The translations under genes and the position numbers were made by a program. From Competibacter_A sp002352125 (lineage in GTDB: Bacteria > Pseudomonadota > Gammaproteobacteria > Competibacterales > Competibacteraceae): a DNA stretch of 64,000 nt. The notes below the pieces were generated by a model that saw nothing but the letters and a program-made list of their open reading frames with translations, made no database searches and had not been told where the DNA came from. The stretch lies in contig DAOROA010000018.1 of NCBI GenBank assembly GCA_035441325.1, forward strand, positions 1-64,000. Direction: 5' to 3'. Positions 25,001-32,794 of this stretch are shown here, piece by piece (positions within the stretch are counted from its first letter, which is position 1; each line of letters begins with the position of its first letter).

Positions 25001-25617
25001 CCTTTGCCTTCACCAGCACGGTGTCAGGGCATTCCAGCTTTAACCTGACGACTGCGAATGGAACGGCGGCCTCTACCTTCTCCGATGTCAAGCCAGGCAC
25101 CTACACCGTGCAGGAGCAACCTTTGGCGGGTTGGGATTCGGTCAGCGCCCAATGCAGCAACGGCAACAAGCCGGATGCCGTCACCCTCGCAGCAGGTCAA
25201 ACGGTCACCTGTACCTTTACCAATGCTCGAAAGGGTACTCTCGTCATACGCGCGAATACCAAGAACGGCGACGCGACCTTCGATTTTGCCAGCCGCACTC
25301 TGCCGCAGGCCGCTTTCGCTCTCACCACGATCAACGGCGCGGCATCAACGCAGTTTAACGATCTATCCAATCTCAAAATTTACGACATCACGCAAACGGC
25401 GCCAGCGGGTTGGGTACTGCTATCGGCGACTTGCGATAACGGCGACTTGCCAGGCGCCGTTTCGATCAGGTCAGGCGCCACGGTGATTTGTACTTTCGCC
25501 AATCGGAAAGCCAACGATATTCCGACGCTTTCCCAGTGGGGGCTGCTCGTCCTAGCCGCTCTGCTCGCGTTTGGTGCTTGGTCGCACGGAACGATGCGAT
25601 CTGCCGGACGCCGGTAA
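22078..25617 (+). CDS. Large exported repeat protein with beta-helix-like N-terminus, seven prealbumin-like repeats and IPTL-CTERM tail
   Basis: The 1,179-residue protein has an N-terminal signal region (about 1-41), then FTVTNGNDAGPGSLRQAVFDAD, the start typical of secreted parallel beta-helix proteins, and a right-handed-helix-like region to about 485 that ends VDIGALER. Seven repeats of about 90 residues follow (488-1142), each of the form xxVxKxxxGGDxTFxF...GxYxVxE...GWxxxxxxCxxG...TCTFxN, a prealbumin-like adhesin fold. The end is DIPTLSQWGLLVLAALLAFGAW plus a basic tail, the IPTL-CTERM sorting signal. This signal marks proteins for a dedicated exosortase-like system, not seen here. Likely a surface stalk or matrix protein. 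Confidence 0.9.
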   Translation: MIESTAFFRSGSRYFGFGVGAISAMAFLVLLATWPSAFAATFTVTNGNDAGPGSLRQAVFDADVNPGKDTIVIDSGVTTIKPIALKSGGWDPIQIFESVDIIGPGGPPFNRVTVDDMQSYFSRDGRDLPGWTRCDAPGSLPIIGSDIVFEVGQQGQDNSAIEVLFQGFRVTRTGGLVFAHTGAGIRLRDMVVDNNRADFPNCQDRLIFAGGSLEIVDSILGNNLKEQNDPSALIAVLGPSLRIENSVLDFKENKTLFAFEGGASNGLGGKTVEILDSVIAVGVAGATSTAMRFENSDVSITNSKLIGSLSGFCGPLVEARQNTQLALTNVTMFADGRPCPVEPDSPALLGVFSGSQLNVVNTLLFRRTFGNLIDPATRAPAVTVSGATIARSTNNFADDPAVPAILGGTATGDPGLLLNGYACNFTQFPPGNPDCDPVPGSPLIDTGDSLLAVDPRTGNPLTIDLRRNPRIDGAAVDIGALERQQAAGSITIVKQATPKDGTNFNFILGGPSIVQQNFTVDDAAPDDNDGIGASKTVASLIPGTYLLSEQSVAGWHLEGIICTSDRPGSAPAITLPSVSIALHEAERVTCTFANQKQGSLTVVKKALGGDDTFNFGSNTLIPDSFPLTTTTGAAQITYNNLAPGRYDVGESTPPTGWTVAAATCDNGDDPGAIDIAPGANVTCTFENHKQNTIIIVKRAIGGDSTFNFTGGALGNFGLTTVNGEAVQAFGGLSTGTYSVAETASAGWTATVADPVCSNGNNASTINLASGQIVVCVFLSVAQDALVVEKKALGGDATFSFTSSSNAIGNFSLTTVNGGALRAFNSLPSGQYSVTETALPTGWDLTGNTCSSGVTLSPGGLATCTFTNTQRGAINIVKRTASGDGTFSFTSVTLGNFNLTTSGTAATQHFPNLRPGIYSVSENAQAGWEQSTATCSDGSSPTAIQLDPGETVTCTFTSAQDGRLIVVKNTLGGDATFAFTSTVSGHSSFNLTTANGTAASTFSDVKPGTYTVQEQPLAGWDSVSAQCSNGNKPDAVTLAAGQTVTCTFTNARKGTLVIRANTKNGDATFDFASRTLPQAAFALTTINGAASTQFNDLSNLKIYDITQTAPAGWVLLSATCDNGDLPGAVSIRSGATVICTFANRKANDIPTLSQWGLLVLAALLAFGAWSHGTMRSAGRR
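23539..25509 (+). repeat. Seven tandem 270-330 bp coding repeats (prealbumin-like)
   Basis: Units start near 23539, 23869, 24148, 24424, 24688, 24958 and 25234. The first is longest (about 330 bp); the others are 264-279 bp. Shared protein landmarks are V-K at the start, GGD-TF, G-Y-V-E, GW and TCTF-N at the end. DNA identity is clearly lower than protein similarity, so the repeats are old. Confidence 0.9.
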
Positions 25618-25718
25618 GCGGGAAATTTGACACCCGATCCGTGTTCCAGCTTGGTAATGCTATTCGAGTGTAGAGATATGAGCGGTCGGAGCTAAATTTC
25701 TTGACCACCAAAGTGATA

Positions 25719-25743
25719 CCCCCTTATCAAACCAATAAGGGGG
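25719..25743 (+). terminator. GC-capped hairpin between the repeat protein and lipA
   Basis: CCCCCTTAT (25719-25727) pairs with ATAAGGGGG (25735-25743) around a 7-nt loop, about 100 nt after the repeat-protein stop. No strong U-tract follows. The other bases of 25618-25885 show no gene; lipA's promoter must lie here. Confidence 0.45.
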
Positions 25744-25885
25744 TTAAGCGAAAGTACCTTTTGTCGACAAGCCTCAATTTTTGTTGGAGGGGGATTCTGA
25801 TCGCCTCTTGATCGGACAGAAAATAAAGGCAAAATCCCGAGTTGAATCCCAGGTTGTTCGTGTGCTCCCTCTTCAGGAATCCATC

Positions 25886-26911
25886 ATGTCAGAATCGACG
25901 GCATCCGGTGATGCTATTCCCGTCCCAACCGAATCCACCGCAACCCAGCCAGCAGCCGAATCTATCTCCCATCGAGGCGAAAAACTGCGCGGCGCCGAAA
26001 AGGTCGCCCGTATTCCGATCAAGGTCGCGGCGACCGATCCCAAGCAGCGCTTGCGCAAGCCGGCATGGATTCGCGCCCAATTTCCCGGCACGCCAGAAGT
26101 GCTGCGATTGAAACAGATTCTACGGGACAATCGACTGCACACGGTTTGCGAGGAAGCCAGTTGTCCCAACCTCGGCGAGTGCTTCGGCCACGGTACCGCC
26201 ACTTTCATGATCATGGGCGATATCTGCACCCGCCGCTGTCCGTTCTGCGACGTGGGGCATGGCCGGCCCAACCCGCTCGATCTGGCCGAGCCGGAGAACT
26301 TGGCGCGCACCGTGGCGGCGATGGGTTTGAAATACGTGGTGATCACGTCGGTGGACCGCGACGACCTGCGCGATGGCGGCGCGGCGCATTTTGCTGCCTG
26401 CATCCGGGCGGTGCGCGCTCGCTGCCCGAACATCGTCATCGAAATCTTGACCCCGGATTTTCGGGGGCGGCTGGACGTGGCGCTGGACATTCTGGAGGGC
26501 GATCCACCGGACGTGTTCAACCACAACCTGGAAACCGTACCGCGCCTGTACCGGCAGGCTCGACCCGGCGCCGATTACCGATACTCCCTGAGTTTGCTAA
26601 AGGGGTTCAAGGAACGTCATCCGCGCATCCCGACCAAATCGGGGCTGATGCTGGGATTGGGCGAGACACTGACCGAGATCGAGGAAGTCATGCACGATTT
26701 GCGCGCTCACGACGTGGAAATGTTGACGCTCGGCCAGTACCTGCAACCCAGCATCCATCATCTGCCGGTCGAGCGCTACGCGACGCCGGAGGAATTCGAG
26801 CGGTTGCGGATCTTCGGCGAGGCGTTGGGCTTCGCGCACGTCGCCTCCGCGCCGATGGTCCGCTCGTCCTATCACGCCGATTCTCAGGCTAAGGGCGCTG
26901 GGGTCGAGTAG
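25886..26911 (+). CDS. lipA: Lipoyl synthase LipA (radical SAM)
   Basis: LipA inserts two sulphurs into protein-bound octanoyl groups using two [4Fe-4S] clusters. The auxiliary cluster motif CEEASCPNLGEC and the radical-SAM CTRRCPFCDV are both intact. VITSVDRDDLRDGGAAHFA, FNHNLETVPRLY, TKSGLMLGLGET and the C-terminal RSSYHADSQ are family blocks. I chose ATG 25886 (MSESTASGD); the N-terminal about 60 residues are Ala/Pro-rich and variable, as in many LipA. The frame opens 35 codons earlier. Length 341 aa. It stands alone, 6 kb from lipB. Confidence 0.96.
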   Translation: MSESTASGDAIPVPTESTATQPAAESISHRGEKLRGAEKVARIPIKVAATDPKQRLRKPAWIRAQFPGTPEVLRLKQILRDNRLHTVCEEASCPNLGECFGHGTATFMIMGDICTRRCPFCDVGHGRPNPLDLAEPENLARTVAAMGLKYVVITSVDRDDLRDGGAAHFAACIRAVRARCPNIVIEILTPDFRGRLDVALDILEGDPPDVFNHNLETVPRLYRQARPGADYRYSLSLLKGFKERHPRIPTKSGLMLGLGETLTEIEEVMHDLRAHDVEMLTLGQYLQPSIHHLPVERYATPEEFERLRIFGEALGFAHVASAPMVRSSYHADSQAKGAGVE

Positions 26912-27190
26912 CGAAAGCAGGCTAGCTTCGAGTCGTGGCTGTATCCGGCCGGTCACCGATCGACGGCCGCGAGGAGCCGATGTGATTTTGCGACCGGAAT
27001 CGAAATCTGAACGAGGCGCCGGTGCGTGCCCGCTGCCAGCTTCGAGGAAGTCTGGCCGATTTCGCTGAGGGTGATCGGCCTCGTTCGGTCCGATCATCGG
27101 GAGATCGAACGCCTTTTCGGCCATAATAGCGTCCTACCGCGAACATGGACGACTCGAGCTTTAACCAAACCGATTTTGGAGTTTCATGGC

Positions 27191-30100
27191 ATGAAAAAAT
27201 CTGGGGACAAGACTAGGAAGGATGTTTTGGAAGATCAGCCCGACCATTTGCGTGCGGCGACTCCTTCGCCGACTCATTACGTGGCTGTCGGCGCGTCAGC
27301 CGGTGGTCTGGAGGCGATCGAATCCTTCTTTAGCCACATGCCGCCCGAAAACGGTTTGGGTTTCATCGTGATCCAGCACCTTTCGCCCGACTACAAGAGC
27401 TTGATGGTCGAGCTGCTTTCCAAGCGGACTCCGATGCCGGTCCATCGAGCGGAGGATGGGATGCTGGTTTTGCCCGACCACGTCTATTTGATCCCACCGA
27501 AGAAAAACCTCACCATTTTCCACGGCAAGCTGCTGCTGAGCGAGCAGGATCACAGTAAGGGCATCAATCTGCCGATCGACGTGTTTTTGCGGTCGCTGGC
27601 CGAAGATCAGAACAAAAAGGCCATAGCCATCATTCTTTCCGGTACCGGCAGCGACGGTACGCGGGGTGTGCGCGTCATCAAGGAATACGGCGGCATGGTC
27701 ATGGTGCAAGACGAGGAAAGCGCCAAGTTCGACGGCATGCCCCGAGCGGCCATTTCGACTGGCTTGGCCGATTTCGTGCTCCCACCGGACCAGATGCCCG
27801 CCCAGCTTTTATCTTTTGCCAAGCATCCTTATATCACCAAGGCCGAACGTTCCGAGACGCTGTTGAGCGACGAGCAGGGCATGACTCGCATTTTTGCCCT
27901 GCTGCGAGAGAAGTGCAAAATCGATTTCACGTTTTACAAACCCAGCACCGTCACCCGACGCATCGAGCGGCGCATGACCATCAACCAGATCGACGACATC
28001 AAGGATTACGTCGCTCTGCTTTCGAGTCATCCCGGCGAAATCGTGGCGCTTTACCGCGAACTGCTGATCGGCGTCACCAGCTTTTTCCGCGATCAGGAAG
28101 TCTTCGATCATTTGGCGCAGAGCTATTTGCCGGAAATCTTCAAAGGTGCTGGCGGCCGAGAAGTCCGCTTCTGGGTGGCGGGCTGTTCTACGGGCGAGGA
28201 AGCGTACAGTTTGGCCATCATGGCCAGGGAATGCATGGAAGAGCTAGGCATTTTCAACGACGTAAAGATTTTCGCTACCGACATTGATCGCGATGCCATC
28301 CACTACGCCGCCAACGGCTCTTTTCCGGAAAGCATCGCCGCCGACGTGTCGCCCCGTTTATTGGCCAAATACTTTTACAAGAAAGAGGATAACTTCCAAA
28401 TCGCGCGCAACATCCGGGAGATGGTGGTTTTCGCTCAGCACAACTTGATCAAGGATCCGCCCTTCACCAACATCACGTTGATTAGCTGTCGCAACCTGCT
28501 CATTTACCTGCAACCGATCTTGCAGCACAAGGTGCTCGAATTTTTCAACTTTTCGCTCAATTCCGGCGGCATCTTGGTTCTGGGAACCAGCGAAACCACC
28601 GGGGACATGGCCGATTATTTCGAGCTTCTAGACTCGAAATCGAAACTCTACCGCTCCAAGGGCCGCCTCAAGCCGTTGTCCGATACGACCCCTCCGCTGT
28701 CCGTGACCGACACGCGCGCGCGCGATCTCAGGGGGCAATTCGCCGGTGTTCGCCGAGCCTTGCGCCTCGGCGACGAGGAACGGGTGCTGGAGCGTTTTCT
28801 AGAGGCTGCCACCCGCGACTACATTCCGCTGACGATCATCGTCAACTCGCAGTTGGAGGTTTTGCACGTTTTTGGCGACTCCAGCAGCTATTTCAAATTG
28901 CCTGCGGGCAAAATGGTCAACGATATTTCCAAAATGGCGGCCAGAGAGCTCGCCGTTCCGCTGACGACCGGCATCCAGAAAGTATTTCGCCAGCGGCAGG
29001 AGCTTTACCTCTACAACATTCGCCTTCCCCAGGAAGGTGGTGTTCGAGTGGTGGATTTGCGCATTCGGCCATTGCCGGAGAAAAAGGGGCAAGAGTCTCT
29101 GGTGGCGGTTTTTATCGGCGAGGTCAAGAAAGTCGATGCGACCGATCAAGAACCCGTGGTTCAATCCTACGACTTGTCCAAAGCGGCCGAGGAACGACTG
29201 CGCGATCTGGAGCAGGATCTGCAATTTACCCGCGAAAATCTGCAAGCCACTATCGAGGAACTGGAGACGGCCAACGAGGAGTTGCAGGCGACCAACGAGG
29301 AACTGCTGGCCAGCAACGAGGAACTGCAGTCCACCAACGAGGAACTACAGTCCACCAACGAGGAGCTGTTCACCGTCAACACGGAATACCAGAGCAAGAT
29401 CATCGAACTGACCGAACTGAACAACGACGTGGACAACTTGTTGAACGCGACGCAGGTCAACCAAATCCTGCTCGACGAGAATCTGGAGGTGCGCCGCTTT
29501 TCTCCCAAGATCACTCGAATTTTCAAGTTGCTCGACAGTGATGTAGGCCGGCCCGTCACCCACATTTCGCACTATTTGGTGGATTGCGATCCCATTGAGC
29601 TGGTTCGCAAGGTCCAGATCGGCGGCCAACCCTTGGAGCAGAAGGTTCGTACTCGGGATGGATGCTGGTACCTGATGCGGGTAGTGCCTTATGTCGTTGG
29701 ACCCAGGGCCTTCTCCGGTACGGTGATCTCTTTCGTGGATATTTCCGAGATTAAGCTGGTGGAGGCGACGTTGCGGGATTCGCTGCAAACCTTCGCCAAC
29801 ATCGTCAACGCTTCGCCCGCTTTGCTGTGGATGTCCGATCCCGACAAAGGGCGCGTCTGGTTCAACGAACCTTGGCTCGCTTTTACCGGGCGCTCCCTGG
29901 GGCAGGAACGGGGCGACGGTTGGGCCGGAGGCGTACATCCGGACGATTTCGAGGATTGCCTGAAACGATACAAGGAGGCGATCGATAATCGTCGGCCGTT
30001 TTCCCTGGAATATCACCTGCGTCGTTTCGACGGCGAATACCGTTGGATTTACGATCAAGGACATCCCCGTTACACCACCGAAGGCGAATTTCTGGGCTAC

Positions 30101-30214
30101 ATCGGTTCCTGTTTGGATATCACCGACCGAAAACAGGCCGATGCCGTGCTTCATGCCAGCGAAGAAGAGAGCTTTTGGATGCTGAAAAAATTGATGAAGC
30201 GACAGCATGTCTGA
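27191..30214 (+). CDS. CheB-CheR-coiled coil-PAS chimera (1,007 aa)
   Basis: Residues about 28-215 are a CheB methylesterase domain with the catalytic Ser in GASAGG, His in VIQHLSP and Asp in GTGSDGT; there is no N-terminal receiver. About 240-500 is a CheR methyltransferase with GVTSFFRD, the SAM-binding AGCSTGEEAYS and CRNLLIYL. A coiled coil of exact heptads follows (about 665-746), then two PAS domains, the last of PAS_3 type (about 870-990). No output domain follows. I chose ATG 27191; an in-frame start 55 codons upstream is possible. Such CheBR-PAS proteins sit with histidine kinases, as here, and probably modify non-chemotaxis targets. Confidence 0.93.
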   Translation: MKKSGDKTRKDVLEDQPDHLRAATPSPTHYVAVGASAGGLEAIESFFSHMPPENGLGFIVIQHLSPDYKSLMVELLSKRTPMPVHRAEDGMLVLPDHVYLIPPKKNLTIFHGKLLLSEQDHSKGINLPIDVFLRSLAEDQNKKAIAIILSGTGSDGTRGVRVIKEYGGMVMVQDEESAKFDGMPRAAISTGLADFVLPPDQMPAQLLSFAKHPYITKAERSETLLSDEQGMTRIFALLREKCKIDFTFYKPSTVTRRIERRMTINQIDDIKDYVALLSSHPGEIVALYRELLIGVTSFFRDQEVFDHLAQSYLPEIFKGAGGREVRFWVAGCSTGEEAYSLAIMARECMEELGIFNDVKIFATDIDRDAIHYAANGSFPESIAADVSPRLLAKYFYKKEDNFQIARNIREMVVFAQHNLIKDPPFTNITLISCRNLLIYLQPILQHKVLEFFNFSLNSGGILVLGTSETTGDMADYFELLDSKSKLYRSKGRLKPLSDTTPPLSVTDTRARDLRGQFAGVRRALRLGDEERVLERFLEAATRDYIPLTIIVNSQLEVLHVFGDSSSYFKLPAGKMVNDISKMAARELAVPLTTGIQKVFRQRQELYLYNIRLPQEGGVRVVDLRIRPLPEKKGQESLVAVFIGEVKKVDATDQEPVVQSYDLSKAAEERLRDLEQDLQFTRENLQATIEELETANEELQATNEELLASNEELQSTNEELQSTNEELFTVNTEYQSKIIELTELNNDVDNLLNATQVNQILLDENLEVRRFSPKITRIFKLLDSDVGRPVTHISHYLVDCDPIELVRKVQIGGQPLEQKVRTRDGCWYLMRVVPYVVGPRAFSGTVISFVDISEIKLVEATLRDSLQTFANIVNASPALLWMSDPDKGRVWFNEPWLAFTGRSLGQERGDGWAGGVHPDDFEDCLKRYKEAIDNRRPFSLEYHLRRFDGEYRWIYDQGHPRYTTEGEFLGYIGSCLDITDRKQADAVLHASEEESFWMLKKLMKRQHV
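29273..29377 (+). repeat. Five 21-bp tandem repeats encoding coiled-coil heptads
   Basis: Units start at 29273, 29294, 29315, 29336 and 29357, each beginning AACGAGGA. Units 3 and 4 differ by one base. Each encodes one heptad of the form NEEL-x-x-x (residues 695-729), extending the coiled coil between CheR and PAS domains. Confidence 0.9.
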
Positions 30215-30285
30215 CGCGGATGGCCTGAGAGTTCGGGCAGCCTCGGTATCGCCGAGCGTAGTTTCCCGCCCGCGAGCGATGTTCG

Positions 30286-32331
30286 ATGAACGATGACCGG
30301 GGAGATCCGCACGCCAGCTTGCGCAATAGGGCCGAGGCGATTCTCGCCAGGCTGCCCCAGGAGCACGCCGATTTCTCGCCGACCGAAATTCGGCGCTTGA
30401 TTTACGATCTGTCGGTGCATCAGATCGAGCTGGAACTCCAGAACGAAGAGTTGCGAAACATTCAAGAGCAGTTGGAACGCGCCAAAAATCGTTACGCACG
30501 GCTTTACCATCAGGCTCCGGTCGGTTATTTGACCCTGGATGCCAACGGTATCATTCAGCAGTCTAACCAGACTTTCGCCGATATGGTTGGCGTGGAGAAT
30601 TCCAAGCTGATCGGTCAAGCGTTGTCCAGCTTCATGGGCGGTTCGGATCACGACGTTTTCCTCGGCCGCTTCAGGTCGTTTTTCAACAATCCCGATGGTA
30701 AGAGCGTCGATGTCGCGCTGCGCGTCGCCTCCCGCAATCTTACCGCCCGGCTAACTGGACGGAGAGAGGCGGATACGTTTCTTCCCGGCGAGAGGGAGAC
30801 GACCAAACCGACGTTGTTGGTCATCGTCAACGATATCAGCGCGCAGAAAGCGATGGAAAAAGCGCTGCGCCAGGAACAGGATGCTTCGCGCCAGTATCTC
30901 GACGTGGTGGGTGCCATCGTCGTCGCTCTCCGGCCAGATCGAACCGTCGGCCTCATCAATCAGGCCGGCTGCCGGTTGCTCGGCCATGCTCAGGGGGAAA
31001 TCATCGGAACCGACTGGTTCGAGCAGTTTTTGCCCGAGCGAGCGCGACCGGAGGCGGAGGCCATTTTCGCGCGATTGATGGCCGGCATGATCGAGCCGGT
31101 CGAATATGTCGAAAACGCTGTGTTGACCCGAAACGGCGAAGAACGGATCGTGGCTTGGCACAACGCGGTGTTGCGGGACGCGGCTGGTTACGTTACCGGC
31201 ACGCTGTCCTCCGGCGAAGACGTCACCGAACGCCGGCAGGCGGAGGCAGAACTGCAACAGCTTTCGCTGGTTGCCGCACATACCACCAACGCCGTCTTCA
31301 TCACCGATGCCAAACAGCGCATCGAATGGGTCAATCGAGCTTTCGTTCGACTGACGGGATTTGCGCCAGCCGAGGCTTGCGGCAAAAGCCCGGACGAGGT
31401 GCTCCAAGGCACCGAAACCGACCCCGCCGCCGTGGCCGCGATTCGCGCGACGCTGGATGCCGGCCAAAGTTACGAAGGCGAGATTCTCGGCTACCATCGG
31501 GACGGTTCAACCTATTGGGTCCAGCTCTTGATCGATCCGGTGTGCGACGCCGAAGATCGTGTCACCGGATTTATCGGCGTGCAGACCGACATCACCGCAC
31601 GCCGTCAGGCGCGATTGGAACTCCAGGAAAAGAACGTCGAACTGGAGCGTTTTATTTACCTGGTTTCGCACGACCTCAAAAGTCCTTTGGTGACGATCAA
31701 GGCTTTTCTGGGCTATCTGAAGCAGGATCTGGTTCGGGCCGACGCTGAGCGAATCGCGCAGGACATCGCGTACATGCGTGCCGCCGCCGACCGGATGGGC
31801 CAATTGCTCGAAGAGCTGCTCGGGCTGTCGCGGGTCGGACGCATCGCTCATCCGCCGGTACGGGTCGGGTTTTGCGAGGTGGTGGAGGAAGCCTTGCGGC
31901 TGACGGCGGGCGGCATCGCCGAACGGGGCGTAGCGGTACAGGTGAACGATGCGGCCCTCATCCTGGTGGGAGACCGCCCTCGGCTGATGGAGATTTGGCA
32001 AAATCTGGTGGAGAACGGCGTCAAGTACATGGGCGAACAAGCATCGCCACGAATCGAGATCGGCGTCGAGCGATGCGGCAGAGAGCAGGTTTTTTTCGTG
32101 CGCGACAACGGCATGGGAATCGAACCGTGCTATCAAGAAAAAGTGTTCGGTTTGTTCGAGAAACTCGACCCGAAAAGCGAGGGTACCGGCTTGGGCTTGG
32201 CGCTGGTCAAGCGGATCGTGGAGCTATACCGGGGGCGTATCTGGCTGGAGTCGGCAGGCGCCGGACAAGGGACCTGCGTTCGGTTTACGCTGCCCGATGC
32301 GGTCGAAGAGCGAGGCGAGGCGCAAACATGA
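30286..32331 (+). CDS. Cytoplasmic multi-PAS histidine kinase (681 aa)
   Basis: An N-terminal helical segment (IYDLSVHQIELELQNEEL, about 37-60) leads into three PAS domains (about 68-185, 200-315 and 323-440), each closing with a PAC-like IT/DIS/DVTERR element. The kinase core has phospho-acceptor H462 in LVSHDLKSPL, an N-box (WQNLVENGVKYMG), G1 (DNGMGIE) and G2 (GTGLGLALVKRIVE). No transmembrane segment is seen, so it senses cytoplasmic signals. The SHDLKSPL type is the bacteriophytochrome-like class that usually pairs with Rcp1-like receivers; exactly such a receiver overlaps its stop by 4 nt. Confidence 0.93.
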   Translation: MNDDRGDPHASLRNRAEAILARLPQEHADFSPTEIRRLIYDLSVHQIELELQNEELRNIQEQLERAKNRYARLYHQAPVGYLTLDANGIIQQSNQTFADMVGVENSKLIGQALSSFMGGSDHDVFLGRFRSFFNNPDGKSVDVALRVASRNLTARLTGRREADTFLPGERETTKPTLLVIVNDISAQKAMEKALRQEQDASRQYLDVVGAIVVALRPDRTVGLINQAGCRLLGHAQGEIIGTDWFEQFLPERARPEAEAIFARLMAGMIEPVEYVENAVLTRNGEERIVAWHNAVLRDAAGYVTGTLSSGEDVTERRQAEAELQQLSLVAAHTTNAVFITDAKQRIEWVNRAFVRLTGFAPAEACGKSPDEVLQGTETDPAAVAAIRATLDAGQSYEGEILGYHRDGSTYWVQLLIDPVCDAEDRVTGFIGVQTDITARRQARLELQEKNVELERFIYLVSHDLKSPLVTIKAFLGYLKQDLVRADAERIAQDIAYMRAAADRMGQLLEELLGLSRVGRIAHPPVRVGFCEVVEEALRLTAGGIAERGVAVQVNDAALILVGDRPRLMEIWQNLVENGVKYMGEQASPRIEIGVERCGREQVFFVRDNGMGIEPCYQEKVFGLFEKLDPKSEGTGLGLALVKRIVELYRGRIWLESAGAGQGTCVRFTLPDAVEERGEAQT

Positions 32332-32771
32332 AAGAAGAGGAGCCCATGGTCGTTTTGCTGGTGGAGGATGAGCCGGCTCACGCCGAGATCGTGCGGCGCA
32401 ATTTCGTGGATTTCTGTCCGGCTAACCGGCTGGTGCATGTCGCCGACGGCCAAGCTGCTCTGGACTATCTGTTTCGGCGGGCGCAATACCGCGATCCGGA
32501 ACGCTCTCCCCGGCCGGCCCTCGTTCTGCTCGATTTACGTTTGCCAAAGGTGGATGGTCTGGAGGTGCTAAGAACCATCAAAACCGACCCCATGCTGTGC
32601 CGTATCCCGGTCGTGATTTTGACCACCTCGGCGGCCGAGACGGACGTCGCCAAAGCCTACGACAGTCATGCCAACAGCTATCTGGTCAAGCCGGTGGACT
32701 TTCCCCGGTTCGTCGCTTTGATGGAAACGCTCGGCCGTTACTGGCTGACGTGGAACGAGAACTCTGCTTGA
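32328..32771 (+). CDS. Single-domain response regulator, Rcp1-like
   Basis: A 147-residue receiver: acidic pair in LLVEDEPAHAEI, phospho-acceptor D69 in LVLLDLRLPKVDG, Thr/Ser in ILTTSAAE and Lys in YLVKPVDF. The loop with YLFRRAQYRDPERSPRP before the acceptor strand is characteristic of Rcp1-type partners of phytochrome-like kinases. There is no output domain. ATG 32328 overlaps the kinase stop (ATGA). A second start at 32346 has a good AAGAGGAG-like site just upstream, so the true start may be six codons later. It probably relays phosphate between the two flanking kinases or to a Hpt protein. Confidence 0.93.
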   Translation: MKEEEPMVVLLVEDEPAHAEIVRRNFVDFCPANRLVHVADGQAALDYLFRRAQYRDPERSPRPALVLLDLRLPKVDGLEVLRTIKTDPMLCRIPVVILTTSAAETDVAKAYDSHANSYLVKPVDFPRFVALMETLGRYWLTWNENSA

Positions 32772-32794
32772 GCCCGCGCTTGGAGGAAGTCACT

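Noticed and set aside
26912..27190. Possible CheB-CheR N-terminal extension or promoter region after lipA
   Set aside because: Homology begins only after the ATG at 27191, and no convincing -10/-35 pair was found in this 279-nt gap.
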